Shown: positions 1 through 8,631, counted from the first letter of the stretch. The stretch: DNA of 36,322 nt from Variovorax sp. (GCA_028292285.1 JAQGMP010000305.1:1-36322); one strand, 5' to 3'. The notes: generated from the sequence alone by a model not told the origin. Numbers and translations: made by a program.

Positions 1-876
1 CGGATGGTGTTGGGGTATACGCCCGGCGGGGCGGCCGACGCGGTGGCGCGCGATCTCGCCCCGCTGATGGCAAAAACTCTGGGCCAACCTGTGGTGGTCG
101 ACTACAGGCCCGGAGCCGGTGGCGCCATCGGCGCCGAGGCAGTGGCAGCAGCGCCTGCTGATGGATACACGATCGGTCTGATCGACGGTGCGCCGCTCAC
201 GATCATCCCGAACGCACGCAAGGTGCTGTACGACCCGCAGTCTTCCTTCAGCTATGTAGGAGTGGTCGCCAAGGCACCGCTGGTGATCCTGGTGCACCCC
301 TCCGTGCCGGCGAAAAACCTGAGCGAACTGCTGGCGATGGCCAAGAGCAAGCCCGGTACGGTGAGCTATTCAACCTCGGGCCTCGGCACGTTCCATCAGA
401 TGGCTGCCGAACTGCTCGGCGCTGCCACCGGCACGTCGATGCTGCACGTGCCCTACAAAGGCGCCGCGCCGGCGTTGACCGACCTGATGGGCGGCGCTGT
501 CCAGGTGTCGTTCGCGACCATCGCACCGGCAGCGCCGATCGTACAAAGCGGCAGAGCCCGTGCCATCGCCGTTACTTCGACCCGGGAGGTGCCGGCATTC
601 CCCGGCATCAAGCCGGTCGCCGACCAGGGGGTGCCCGGCTACGACGCACAGGGCTGGTTCGTGATCGCAGGCCCGAAGGGCATGCCGGCGGCGGTGGTTC
701 AGCGACTCAACGCATCGCTGAATGCCGCTCTCAATACGCCTTCGATGCGCGACAGGCTGCTCGCCTTGGGCAACGACGTGGCGGCAGGGACACCGACCGC
801 TGCCACTGAACTGGTGACGGGCGACTACCAAAAGTGGGGCAAGGTCATACGCGACCAGCACCTTCGCTTCGATTGA
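1..876 (+). CDS. Bug-family (TctC-like) periplasmic solute receptor, 5' partial
   Basis: The reading frame is open to the left edge, so the signal peptide and the first few dozen residues lie outside the window; about 290 residues are present. The visible start (YTPGGAADAVARDLAPLM) is the family's first ligand-loop motif, normally near residue 45. It is followed by the usual VVVDYRPGAGGAIGAEAVA segment and, further on, HVPYKGAAPALTDLMGG. Bug proteins bind carboxylates or other small organic anions in the periplasm. Classical TctC works with the TctA/TctB membrane proteins, which are absent here, as is usual for the many orphan Bug genes of Burkholderiales. A crotonase-fold gene follows after 48 bp and a CoA-transferase after that, so the ligand is probably a carboxylic acid that is degraded as a CoA thioester (inference). 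Ligand unknown. Confidence 0.93.
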   Translation, partial: RMVLGYTPGGAADAVARDLAPLMAKTLGQPVVVDYRPGAGGAIGAEAVAAAPADGYTIGLIDGAPLTIIPNARKVLYDPQSSFSYVGVVAKAPLVILVHPSVPAKNLSELLAMAKSKPGTVSYSTSGLGTFHQMAAELLGAATGTSMLHVPYKGAAPALTDLMGGAVQVSFATIAPAAPIVQSGRARAIAVTSTREVPAFPGIKPVADQGVPGYDAQGWFVIAGPKGMPAAVVQRLNASLNAALNTPSMRDRLLALGNDVAAGTPTAATELVTGDYQKWGKVIRDQHLRFD

Positions 877-924
877 ACAGCGCACTTTCCTCCTTTTTTC
901 ACCACCGCTATCTACAGGACCACC

Positions 925-1737
925 ATGACCACCGCACTCCGCAAAACCGTGACCGACGCTACGTCCGATACCACCAACCTCGCTGCAGCACCGCTGTTGG
1001 AGATCGACGGCGCCGTCGCCACCATCACCCTGCGTCGTCCTGCAACGCACAACCGCATCGAGCCGGACGATGTGCCGGCACTGCGCAGCTACCTCCGAGA
1101 TCTGAACGCCAACGCTGCGGTGCGTGTGATTGTTTTCGGCAGCACGGGCAAGAGCTTCAGTTCGGGCTTCGACCTGACGCAGCTGGGCACGGCCGCGACC
1201 GCCGGCGAGAACCAGTTCGAACAGCTCTGCGATGAGATCGAGAACGCCCGCGCCGTCATCATCGCGAAGCTGCACGGCCCGGTGTACGGTGGCTCGACCG
1301 ATCTGGCGCTCGCATGCGATTTTCGGCTCGGCGTGCGCGGCATGCGCATGTTCATGCCGGCGGCGCGACTGGGGTTGCACTACTACGGCCATGGTATTCG
1401 CCGCTGGGTCTCGCGGCTCGGACTCGGTGCTGCCAAGAAGCTGTTCCTGACCTCGCGCCCGATCGACAGCGAAGAGATGCTGCGCATCGGCTATCTCGAT
1501 GCGCTGGTCGAGCCGCAGGCGCTCGATGCCGAGCTTGCTTCGTGGGTCGCCGACCTTCTGTCCATGGCGCCGATCCCACTGGTCTCGATGAAGGCGACGC
1601 TCAATGAAACCGCACGTGGGCACTACGACGAGCAGGCTGCCCGCGCGGCCTCGGTCGCCAGCCTCAAGACGCGCGATGTCGGTGAAGCGCTCGCCGCGTT
1701 CGCCGAACGCCGCACGCCCCGTTTCACGGGAAGCTGA
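925..1737 (+). CDS. Enoyl-CoA hydratase/isomerase (crotonase) family protein
   Basis: A 270-residue cytoplasmic protein with the crotonase fold. The oxyanion-hole segments are visible as FSSGFDL (about 78-84) and GPVYGGSTDLALACDFRL (about 118-135). An AGGA ribosome-binding site lies six bases before the ATG. The two glutamates that do acid-base catalysis in classic hydratases are not conserved: the first is Asp126 (STDLA where hydratases have CEL), and the second position, usually in a PE motif, reads PAARLGL with Ala. It may therefore be an isomerase, a thioesterase/hydrolase or another crotonase-type activity rather than a true hydratase. It sits 48 bp after the Bug receptor and 8 bp before a family III CoA-transferase, so the three probably form one catabolic operon. 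Fold certain, reaction open. Confidence 0.9.
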   Translation: MTTALRKTVTDATSDTTNLAAAPLLEIDGAVATITLRRPATHNRIEPDDVPALRSYLRDLNANAAVRVIVFGSTGKSFSSGFDLTQLGTAATAGENQFEQLCDEIENARAVIIAKLHGPVYGGSTDLALACDFRLGVRGMRMFMPAARLGLHYYGHGIRRWVSRLGLGAAKKLFLTSRPIDSEEMLRIGYLDALVEPQALDAELASWVADLLSMAPIPLVSMKATLNETARGHYDEQAARAASVASLKTRDVGEALAAFAERRTPRFTGS

Positions 1738-1745
1738 ACGACGCC

Positions 1746-2981
1746 ATGACCCCACGACAAGAACTCCCGCTTGCGGGCGTGCGCGTGCTCGAGCTTGGAC
1801 AGATCATGGCAGCCCCGATCTGCGGGCTGATGCTGTCCGACATGGGCGCAGACGTCATCAAGATCGAGAAGTTTCCTGCGGGCGACGATTCGCGCGGCTA
1901 TGCCAAGCCCGGCGATCCGGGCCTGGCGCCGAGCTTCATGATGCTCAATCGAGGCAAGCGATCGGTGGCGGTCGACATCCGCAAGCCGGCCGGCCAGGCC
2001 GTGATCAAGCGGCTCGCAGCGGGCTGCGACATCGTTACGGAGAACTATCGACGCGGCAAGCTCGAAGCGCTCGGGCTCGGCTACCAGCATCTGCATGCCG
2101 TCAACCCGAAGCTGGTCTATTGCTCGATCACCGGCTACGGCCCCAACGGGCCGCTCAGCGACAAGGGTGGCTTCGACCTGGTGTTGCAGGCGTTCTCGGG
2201 TCTCATCAGCGTGACTGGGTCGCTCGAAGGTGAACTGGCCAAGCCGGGCAACTCGGTGGCGGACATCAATGCCGGCATCCTCGCGGCGCTGGGCAGTCTC
2301 ACAGCCTACATCAGGCGCCTGCGCACCGGCGAAGGCGGCAAGGTCGAGACCTCGTTGCTGCAGGCGTCGCTGCAGCAGATGTACTGGTTCGCCGCGAGCT
2401 ATTTCTCGAACGGATCGATCGCGCGCCCGATGGGCACGGCGCATCCGCTGATCGCGCCGTACCAGACCTTTCGCTGCAAGGAAGGCGCGATCGCGCTGGG
2501 CGGCGGCAATCAGGCCAACTGGCAACGCATCGCTGAAGTGCTGGGCCATCCCGAGTGGCTGCAGGACGCGCGCTTTCAATCCGGCCGCGACCGACTTGGC
2601 CATCAGAGCGTGCTGGAAGAGCTGATCACCGAGGCGCTGGCGTCGCATACGGCCAACCACTGGGTAGAAGTGCTGGATGCTGCCGGCGTGCCGGTCGGCC
2701 CGGTCAATAACGTGAAGGAGGCGCTGGAACATGAACAGTCGCGCGCGGTTTCGATGGTGGTCGAGGCGGATCATGGGGATGGCGGCACGACGCGTTCGCT
2801 TGGCTTGCCTATCCACTTCGATGGCGATGCGCCGTACGCGCGGTCTGCCGCACCGCGGGTCGGCCAACAGACGTACGAGGTGCTGCGCGAGTTCGGCTTC
2901 AGCGAGGGAGAGATTGCAGAGCTGGATGGAACCGGGGCGGTCTGCCAGGCTCGGCAAAATGAGTTCCAACCCGCTATTTGA
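1746..2981 (+). CDS. Family III CoA-transferase (CaiB/BaiF/Frc type)
   Basis: A 411-residue protein that probably moves CoA between acyl-CoA and a free carboxylate in the cytoplasm. The N-terminal signature GVRVLELGQIMAAPICGLML and the GADVIKIE strand are typical of the family, as is the segment MMLNRGKRSVAVDIRK. Asp173 in the VADINAG motif matches the catalytic aspartate that forms the acyl anhydride (Asp169 in formyl-CoA transferase). Full length for the family. It starts 8 bp after the crotonase-like gene, with GGAAG near that gene's stop as a likely ribosome-binding site. It probably activates the carboxylate delivered by the upstream Bug receptor. The substrate cannot be read from sequence. 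It is the last gene of this plus-strand group. Confidence 0.93.
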   Translation: MTPRQELPLAGVRVLELGQIMAAPICGLMLSDMGADVIKIEKFPAGDDSRGYAKPGDPGLAPSFMMLNRGKRSVAVDIRKPAGQAVIKRLAAGCDIVTENYRRGKLEALGLGYQHLHAVNPKLVYCSITGYGPNGPLSDKGGFDLVLQAFSGLISVTGSLEGELAKPGNSVADINAGILAALGSLTAYIRRLRTGEGGKVETSLLQASLQQMYWFAASYFSNGSIARPMGTAHPLIAPYQTFRCKEGAIALGGGNQANWQRIAEVLGHPEWLQDARFQSGRDRLGHQSVLEELITEALASHTANHWVEVLDAAGVPVGPVNNVKEALEHEQSRAVSMVVEADHGDGGTTRSLGLPIHFDGDAPYARSAAPRVGQQTYEVLREFGFSEGEIAELDGTGAVCQARQNEFQPAI

Positions 2982-3735
2982 GTTGTTGCGATTTGCAGTG
3001 ACCTCAAGCGCGTTTGCGCCGGATAGGGTGCCGTGCCGAATGCCAATGCATAGCGCTGGTCTAGTTCGCCAGCTTGACGGAATTGCGAAACCGAAGCGTC
3101 ATGGCGCAGTCCGAATGGTTTCAGCGGCTCATCGGTAGCGTGGTAACTGCCGGTCGTCTTGTCGTGGCGACAGCCGTTCTTGTCCAAACTGCCACCGTGC
3201 CTAAGCACCCAGACGCAAGGCGGGTGCCGCCACGGCAAGCAGGATCTTTTTCATTTGTTCTTCATCGCTCCAAAGGAAAGCCGAGCATGGGACCTGCGCG
3301 GCAAATGTGAACAAATTATTCCTGCTTGCGCATGATATTTGTTGGCTACGGGATGTTGCATTGGGAACTGCTTGCGCGCCAAGACGGCTCACGGTCAGCT
3401 TTAGTCCACGGAGGAGCCGCCTCCTTGCGACTGGTCCCTGGCGATGGTGCCTTGGCCAAGCTCGCTACCGACTACAGCACATGGGCCTTCACCAGCCGTG
3501 CAACCCGGTTGACACCGCATTGCAGATCGTGGGGCGTTGGCTGATGGACCGGCTGCTATATAAAGTGCTTGCCGATGTGCACGCCGCCGACGCGGCCACC
3601 GCGCGCATTGCTGCCTTCGCTCAGCGAGCGCCCACGCGCTACGGCCCGCAGCGCGCGCAGGCAGCTTGCGGCGCCGCACTCACCAGCGCTGACCGATGCA
3701 AAGCCGCCTCGCATAGAACCTGTTATTGGCTGAGT
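2982..3735. other. Gene-free stretch between convergent operons
   Basis: These 754 bases separate the convergent CoA-transferase and aldolase genes. Short open frames occur on both strands, but none has recognisable family motifs together with a sensible start. The only suggestive item is a 17-codon minus-strand frame resembling the start of a signal peptide (3201-3254, listed separately). I see no terminator hairpin with a T run, no IS ends and no RNA gene. The simplest reading is decayed, formerly coding DNA. Confidence 0.5.
3201..3254 (-). pseudogene. Possible remnant of an exported-protein gene (signal-peptide start only)
   Basis: On the minus strand an ATG begins MKKILLAVAAPALRLGA and then hits a stop. 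Two lysines followed by a hydrophobic alanine/leucine core is how Sec signal peptides of Burkholderiales porins and receptors begin. No matching mature domain could be recognised in any of the three minus-strand frames beyond the stop. It could be a relic of a deleted gene or chance; the evidence is weak. Confidence 0.2.
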
Positions 3736-4779
3736 TCAGACGTAGCTGGCGCAGAGTTCGCCTTCCGCCTGCATGGCAACGAAGCCGCTGTAGTCCGCCT
3801 TCCAACCCGTGCCAGCGCGCGCTGTGAGCGCCGACAACTCCTTCAGGGTCGCGCTGCCCTCAGCCCGCAACTGGGCTTCGAAGGCTGCGAGATCCGGAAA
3901 GTGCTGCAGCGCCTCCCACCAGATCGCACGGCCCGCCAAAAAGCCGTTGGCGCCGGCCGCGTAGGCGTACTGCATGACACGCACAAACTGGCTCGGCGTC
4001 ACCCCCGCTGACAGCATGACCCAGGGGATGCCCGCGTCTTTGCAGATTGCGCCCATGTCGTCGAAGTACGCTTGCGCCTTGCTCGCCGCATCGCCATCGC
4101 CATGGGCCGGCAGTCCGGCACCGGGCAGTGGACTTTCGAGCTTGAACAGATCGACACCGTACTTCGGCTTGGCGAACTCGCGCACGCTGTCGAGCACCAG
4201 CTCGGGCATTTTCTCGGGCGACTCCACATAGTCGGTTGTGTGGCGCTCGCTCTTGGGAAACGGGTAGACCAGCAGTTCCAGCACCAACGGGATATCGAAG
4301 GTGCGGCACTCGGCGCCGATCTTTTCCACATACTGCTGCTGGTGCGCGATGATGTCTGGCTCGGCATCGGGCCGGTACCAGGCAAGCACCTTCACGCCGT
4401 CACCGCCTGCACGCTTGATCTTCTCGACGCTCCAGTCGTTGATCGAGTGCGAAACACGTCCGCCAGCGGTGTCTTTGAAACGATGGTCTTCGAGTGTCAC
4501 CACCAGCCCGGTGTGGGCCGGCAACTTTTCCAGACCCGCGGGGAACGCAAAGTTCGGGTCGAACAGCATGGCGCTCGCGTGCGGGCCCAGTACGTCGACC
4601 AGCACGCGCTTGACGTCGATCATGTCGGCGAAGGCGACATCGGCCGGAGCAATACCCCTCTTTTTGCCGATCAGGTTGGCGATCGGTGGGCGCTGGTCAA
4701 GCGCCACCATGGTGAAGTGCCCTGCAGGTGTCGCCATGCGACGCAGACCCCATTGCTTGCCCAGATTCAGATTGGCCAT
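3736..4779 (-). CDS. LacD/YihT-family ketose-phosphate aldolase
   Basis: A 347-residue class I aldolase of the DeoC/LacD superfamily (tagatose-1,6-bisphosphate and sulfofructose-1-phosphate aldolases). Visible features are the N-terminal FTMVALDQRPPIANL strand, Lys130 in GDGVKVLAWYRPDA, the probable Schiff-base Lys213 in VDLFKLESPLP, and the C-terminal GFLAGRAIWW phosphate-site segment (about 279-288). The start at 4779 is chosen because AGGAG lies eight bases upstream and overlaps the kinase stop codon; a longer frame upstream is low-complexity antisense to the kinase. It is the last gene of the sugar operon, directly after a PfkB kinase, so it probably splits the ketose phosphate made by that kinase into DHAP and an aldehyde. 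It is longer at the C-terminus than YihT as I remember it. Substrate unproven. Confidence 0.88.
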   Translation of the reverse strand: MANLNLGKQWGLRRMATPAGHFTMVALDQRPPIANLIGKKRGIAPADVAFADMIDVKRVLVDVLGPHASAMLFDPNFAFPAGLEKLPAHTGLVVTLEDHRFKDTAGGRVSHSINDWSVEKIKRAGGDGVKVLAWYRPDAEPDIIAHQQQYVEKIGAECRTFDIPLVLELLVYPFPKSERHTTDYVESPEKMPELVLDSVREFAKPKYGVDLFKLESPLPGAGLPAHGDGDAASKAQAYFDDMGAICKDAGIPWVMLSAGVTPSQFVRVMQYAYAAGANGFLAGRAIWWEALQHFPDLAAFEAQLRAEGSATLKELSALTARAGTGWKADYSGFVAMQAEGELCASYV

Positions 4780-4789
4780 GTGTGTGCTC

Positions 4790-5740
4790 CTAGATACCTC
4801 GAAGAAATGAAAGAGTCGCTGGCAGGCCGGGCGCGCCTGCGCGCCCGCCTGCGTGCCGGCACTTGAGTGCCGCCGCCGCAGAAGAAAACCGGAATGCCTC
4901 TGCCACCGGTAGTCCGGCGCCGAGTGCAAACGCAAACGCGCCGTGGAAAACATCGCCAGCGCCTGTCGTGTCCACTACATCGACCGAAAAAGCCGGAACG
5001 CGATGCAACGCGGTGCCCTCCAGCCACGCAACGCCCTCCTCGCCCAGCGTCACCGCGGCAAGCCGGCACCCGCGCGCCTGTGCGAAGAGCAGACCCTGTT
5101 CTGTGTTGGACACGCCTGCAAAGGCGGCGAGCGCGGGCGCAGCAAAGACGGCGTAGTCAGTCAGAGGCAGCAAAGACTCGAAGACCGCCGCATCGGCCAT
5201 GTCGCCGTCGAGCACCGTGATGACGCCGCAAGATCGCGCGGCAGTGAACAACGCATGCGCGCCTTCAGGCCAGCGTGGATCGGCGAGCACCGCGTCGGCA
5301 TCGCGCACGGTGTCGAGCGGCAGCCATGCGGGATCAACAGGCAACGCACCACCGCGAAAGTTGACGATCATCCGCTCGCCTGCGGCGTCCACCACGATGC
5401 CTGACACCGAAGACCGGGCGCCGTCGAACAGACGAAAGTGATCGACATTAACGCCCAGGATGGTTAGTTCTTCGTGCATGGCTCGGCCGGCGCTGTCCTT
5501 GCCGGCACGACCCCAGAACTGCACGTCAGCGCCGAGCCGAGCTGCGGCGACCGAAGCGTTGGCTGCCATGCCGCCGCCACCCTCCTGCAGGTCAATTGCG
5601 CGGCTTTTGCCCCCGCCTGATGGCAGGCGCTCAACGTTCCAGGTGACGTCGAACGCCGACAGCCCGAGGCACACGAGCTTTGGCCTGCGCGAGTTGGCCG
5701 CGCCAGTGGCCAACTCATCGATCGTTGTGATCTCAGGCAC
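4790..5740 (-). CDS. PfkB-family sugar kinase, YihV (sulfofructose kinase)-like
   Basis: A 316-residue PfkB/ribokinase-fold kinase that phosphorylates a sugar with ATP. The C-terminal signature DTTGAGDVFHGAFAFAL carries the catalytic base Asp263, and GGGGMAANASVAAARLG (about 54-70) is the first family signature. The GTG start at 5740 overlaps the stop of the ATPase gene and has GGGGAAG just upstream; no better start exists. Lys45, Asn127 and Arg156 occur at exactly the spacing (82 and 29) of Lys27, Asn109 and Arg138, which I recall as the sulfonate-binding residues of E. coli YihV. The stretches VLADPRW, VITVLDGD and ALKC-x4-GGRAG are also YihV-like. The substrate may thus be sulfofructose or a related anionic ketose, but ordinary ketoses are not excluded. 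The aldolase follows after 10 bp. Confidence 0.88.
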   Translation of the reverse strand: MPEITTIDELATGAANSRRPKLVCLGLSAFDVTWNVERLPSGGGKSRAIDLQEGGGGMAANASVAAARLGADVQFWGRAGKDSAGRAMHEELTILGVNVDHFRLFDGARSSVSGIVVDAAGERMIVNFRGGALPVDPAWLPLDTVRDADAVLADPRWPEGAHALFTAARSCGVITVLDGDMADAAVFESLLPLTDYAVFAAPALAAFAGVSNTEQGLLFAQARGCRLAAVTLGEEGVAWLEGTALHRVPAFSVDVVDTTGAGDVFHGAFAFALGAGLPVAEAFRFSSAAAALKCRHAGGRAGAPGLPATLSFLRGI

Positions 5741-6815
5741 GCAGCACTTCCCCGCTTGCAGCGTCGAAGAGATGTGCCTTGTCGGTATCGAATCCGAAAT
5801 GCAAGGTGTCGCCGGGCGCCACGGGCAATTCGGGCGCCACGCGGGCCACCAGACGCACGCCGCCGCGGTTGAAGTACACCAGCGTGTCGGACCCAAGCGG
5901 CTCCACCACGCTCACTGTGGCCCGGATACCGCTGTGCTCACCGGCGGGCAACACCCGAAGGTGTTCGGGGCGCAGGCCCAGAACAGCCTTGGCAGGCGAC
6001 GCACTGCGCAGCGCCGTCAGTCGTCCCGGCGGGAGCGCCAGCATCGCGCCATCGTCCAATCGCAAGCTGTCGCCCTCGAATGCCACATCGAAAAAATTCA
6101 TGGTGGGCGAGCCGATGAAGCTCGCCACGAACTGGTTCGCCGGATTGCGGTAGACCTCGGCCGGCGTGCCGAACTGCTGCACCACGCCCGCTTTCAGCAC
6201 CACGATGCGGTCGGCCATCGTCATCGCTTCGACTTGGTCGTGGGTAACGAAGACCATGGTGGTCTTCAGTTGCTGCGACAGCGCCTTGATCTCGGTGCGC
6301 ACTTCCCCGCGCAACTTGGCATCAAGGTTCGACAGGGGTTCGTCGAACAGGAACACTTTGGGGTTGCGCACCATCGCGCGGCCCATCGCCACGCGCTGTC
6401 GCTGGCCGCCAGACAACGCCTTCGGCTTGCGTTGCAGGAAGGGTTCGATCTTGAGCAGCCCGGCGGCGCGCTGTACCCGACGATCGATCTCGTCCTTGGG
6501 CGTGTTGCGCATCTCGAGGCCGAAGGCCATGTTGTCGTACACCGTCATGTGCGGGTAGAGCGCGTAGTCCTGGAACACCATCGCGATGTCGCGCTGCGCA
6601 GGCGCCACGTCGTTGACCAGGGTGTCACCGATATACAGCTCGCCAGCGTCGATCGGCTCAAGACCGGCGATCACCCTCAACAATGTCGACTTGCCGCAAC
6701 CCGATGGCCCGACGAACACCACGAACTCCTGGTCATGAATCTCGAGGTCGATGGACGGCAACACGGTAACGTCCGCGTAGCGCTTGGTCAGCCCCTTCAA
6801 ACGAATCGATGCCAT
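5733..6815 (-). CDS. MalK/UgpC-type sugar ABC transporter ATPase
   Basis: A 360-residue ATPase of a carbohydrate-uptake-1 importer. Walker A is GPSGCGKST (36-44), the Q-loop is FQDYALYPHM (81-90), the signature is LSGGQRQR (134-141), Walker B is VFLFDEP (154-160) and the switch histidine is His192 in THDQ. A C-terminal TOBE/regulatory domain follows (about 235-360), giving the usual length for the family. The start at 6815 begins MASIRLKGLTKRY, seven bases after the dehydrogenase stop; codons further upstream encode no family sequence. It powers the two permeases encoded earlier in the same operon. Such ATPases are often shared between sugar transporters, so the substrate must come from the binding protein. 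Confidence 0.95.
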   Translation of the reverse strand: MASIRLKGLTKRYADVTVLPSIDLEIHDQEFVVFVGPSGCGKSTLLRVIAGLEPIDAGELYIGDTLVNDVAPAQRDIAMVFQDYALYPHMTVYDNMAFGLEMRNTPKDEIDRRVQRAAGLLKIEPFLQRKPKALSGGQRQRVAMGRAMVRNPKVFLFDEPLSNLDAKLRGEVRTEIKALSQQLKTTMVFVTHDQVEAMTMADRIVVLKAGVVQQFGTPAEVYRNPANQFVASFIGSPTMNFFDVAFEGDSLRLDDGAMLALPPGRLTALRSASPAKAVLGLRPEHLRVLPAGEHSGIRATVSVVEPLGSDTLVYFNRGGVRLVARVAPELPVAPGDTLHFGFDTDKAHLFDAASGEVLRA

Positions 6816-6822
6816 GCGGATC

Positions 6823-7797
6823 TCAGGCGAAAGACAGCATGGGCTTGACCAGCTCGCCGGCCACGAAGCGGCCGAACATCTCGGGCAGCTTGTCAATGCT
6901 GAATTGCGCATCGACCAACTGCCTGTAGCGTGTCTTCTCCTTGCGAAGCAACTCGACGTTCAGCGGGAAGTCGCTCTTCGGAAAGTAGAAGGTACGCACC
7001 ATGTAGAAGTCTTTGCGGCGGATCGCCTTGTTCTCCTGCACCGGCCAGGGCAAGTCGCTCTCGCCAATGAGGATCAGTACGCCGCGCGGCAGCACGATTT
7101 CCATGCCGAGCGATCGCGCCGCGTGCGCACCGCTGCACTCGACGATGAGCTTGAAGCGCTTGTCGTGCGAACCCACCGGATGCCGCTTGGCGCCGAAGGA
7201 TTCGGCCAGCTGCAACCGTTCTTCCTTGAGGTCGGAGACGTAGACATCGGTGTAGCCGAGGTTCTGCAAGGCGACGAGCGCGCCCATGCCGACCGGGCCG
7301 GCGCCCGTGACCAGCACCGGGCCGGTATCGGCCGGCGGCACCAACGGCATGACGAAGCGGATGCCGTGCGCCGCGGTGCCGATGGTGTCGAGCAGCAATG
7401 GGGCGATGTCGTCCTCGATGTCATCGGGCACCGGCAGCAGGCACTGCTCGGGCACGGTGAGGTATTCGGCGTAGCCACCGGGGCGGTTCCAGCCGACCAG
7501 GACCGATTCGTTCAGGCACATCTGCGTGTCGCCTGCCAGGCAGGATTCGCAGTGGCCGCAGTGCACCGGGATGTAGACGAGGCAGCGCTGGCCATCGAGC
7601 GCATGGCCGGGGTGGTCGACCACGCCGAAGATCTCATGGCCCGGGGTGAACTCAGCGCCCTTGATCCAGAGCTTGGTGTCGGACCCGCACAGCGCGGTGC
7701 GCCGCACCTTCAGCAACACCTCGCCGGCTTGAGCTACCGGCTTGTCGACAGTCGCGACCGTGATCTTCTTATCACCATGAAAAACAGCTGCATGCAT
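6823..7797 (-). CDS. Zinc-dependent medium-chain alcohol/polyol dehydrogenase
   Basis: A 324-residue NAD(P)-dependent dehydrogenase of the MDR superfamily. Catalytic zinc ligands are Cys37 in CGSD and His54-Glu55 in GHE. The structural zinc is held by Cys80, Cys83, Cys86 and Cys94 (HCGHCESCLAGDTQMC). The Rossmann motif GAGPVG lies at 165-170. The start at 7797 (MHAAVFHGDK) is preceded by AGGAAA, and the gene lies 10 bp after the second permease. Family members in sugar operons oxidise polyols or C-OH groups of sugars to ketones (sorbitol or galactitol dehydrogenase type). Here it probably prepares the imported compound for the kinase, or recycles a cleavage product. Slightly short compared with the usual 340-350 residues, mainly in the C-terminal half. 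Confidence 0.92.
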   Translation of the reverse strand: MHAAVFHGDKKITVATVDKPVAQAGEVLLKVRRTALCGSDTKLWIKGAEFTPGHEIFGVVDHPGHALDGQRCLVYIPVHCGHCESCLAGDTQMCLNESVLVGWNRPGGYAEYLTVPEQCLLPVPDDIEDDIAPLLLDTIGTAAHGIRFVMPLVPPADTGPVLVTGAGPVGMGALVALQNLGYTDVYVSDLKEERLQLAESFGAKRHPVGSHDKRFKLIVECSGAHAARSLGMEIVLPRGVLILIGESDLPWPVQENKAIRRKDFYMVRTFYFPKSDFPLNVELLRKEKTRYRQLVDAQFSIDKLPEMFGRFVAGELVKPMLSFA

Positions 7798-7807
7798 TGG
7801 AGATTTC

Positions 7808-8623
7808 CTAACCTTTGACGGCGCCCATGGCCAGGCCCGAGACGAGCCGGCGTTGAACGAAGAAGGCGAGCACCAGGGGCGGCACCGCGATGAGCGTGGC
7901 CGCGGCCATGAGTGCCCCCCAGTTGGACGCACCCTCGCCGATGAAGTTGAAAGAAGCCGCGATGAGCGTCTTGGTGTCGCCGTTGGACAGCACCAGCGCG
8001 AACAGAAAGTAGTTCCAGGAAAAGACGAACGACAGAATCGACGCGACGATCAGGCCCGGCATCACGAGCGGCAGTGCAATGCGCCACAGGATGCGCGGCA
8101 CGCTGCAGCCGTCGACCTGTGCGCTCTCGAGCACGCTGCGCGGAATGTTGTCGAAGTACGGTAATAGCACCCAGATGACGATCGGCATGGTGATGACCGC
8201 GTGCGTCACGATCAGTGCGGTGTAGCTGCCGATCAGGCCGAGCTCGCGGAACATCACGTACCAGGGCAACAGGAACAATGTGCCCGGTGCCATGCGCGCG
8301 AGCAGCGTCACGGTTGCCGGCCAGGTGATGCGCGTCCATGAGACCGCGAACGAAGCAGGCACTCCCAGCACGATGCCGATGACGGTCGAGCCGACGGTGA
8401 TCACCAGGCTGTTCCAGGTGTAGCGTCCGAACGGCGTGGTGTCGAAGAGCTGTCGGTAGTTGTCGAGCGTCGGTGCGAACCACAGCTTGGGCGGGTACGC
8501 CGTCACTTCGGCCGACGGCTTGAAGGACGACAGCACCATCCAGGCAATAGGCGCCAGGATCATGAACGCCACGATGGCGATCTGCAGCAGGTTCAACCGG
8601 CGAATGAGCGTGTCCTTATTCAT
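7808..8623 (-). CDS. Sugar ABC transporter permease, MalG/UgpE type
   Basis: A 271-residue inner-membrane permease with about six hydrophobic segments; the first (IAIVAFMILAPIAWMVL) follows a short cytoplasmic tail. The ATPase-docking EAA loop reads ESAQVDGCSVPRILWRIALP, close to the consensus EAA-x3-G. The start at 8623 (MNKDTLIRRL) has GAGGAGC just upstream; the long frame running further upstream is antisense or shadow sequence within the other permease gene. It pairs with the permease encoded immediately before it (8 bp gap) to form the channel. Confidence 0.95.
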   Translation of the reverse strand: MNKDTLIRRLNLLQIAIVAFMILAPIAWMVLSSFKPSAEVTAYPPKLWFAPTLDNYRQLFDTTPFGRYTWNSLVITVGSTVIGIVLGVPASFAVSWTRITWPATVTLLARMAPGTLFLLPWYVMFRELGLIGSYTALIVTHAVITMPIVIWVLLPYFDNIPRSVLESAQVDGCSVPRILWRIALPLVMPGLIVASILSFVFSWNYFLFALVLSNGDTKTLIAASFNFIGEGASNWGALMAAATLIAVPPLVLAFFVQRRLVSGLAMGAVKG

Positions 8624-8631
8624 CGCGCTCC

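Noticed and set aside
370-1755. Long minus-strand open frames opposite the receptor, crotonase and CoA-transferase genes (370-1755 and 1623-2969)
   Set aside because: They are high-GC antisense shadows with Arg/His/Gly-rich composition and no family motifs; the plus-strand genes explain the coding signal.
3326-3544. A 72-codon plus-strand frame containing HGGAAS, faintly like an alpha/beta-hydrolase oxyanion loop
   Set aside because: No nucleophile elbow or other hydrolase motif follows in any frame, so it is listed only as part of the non-coding stretch.
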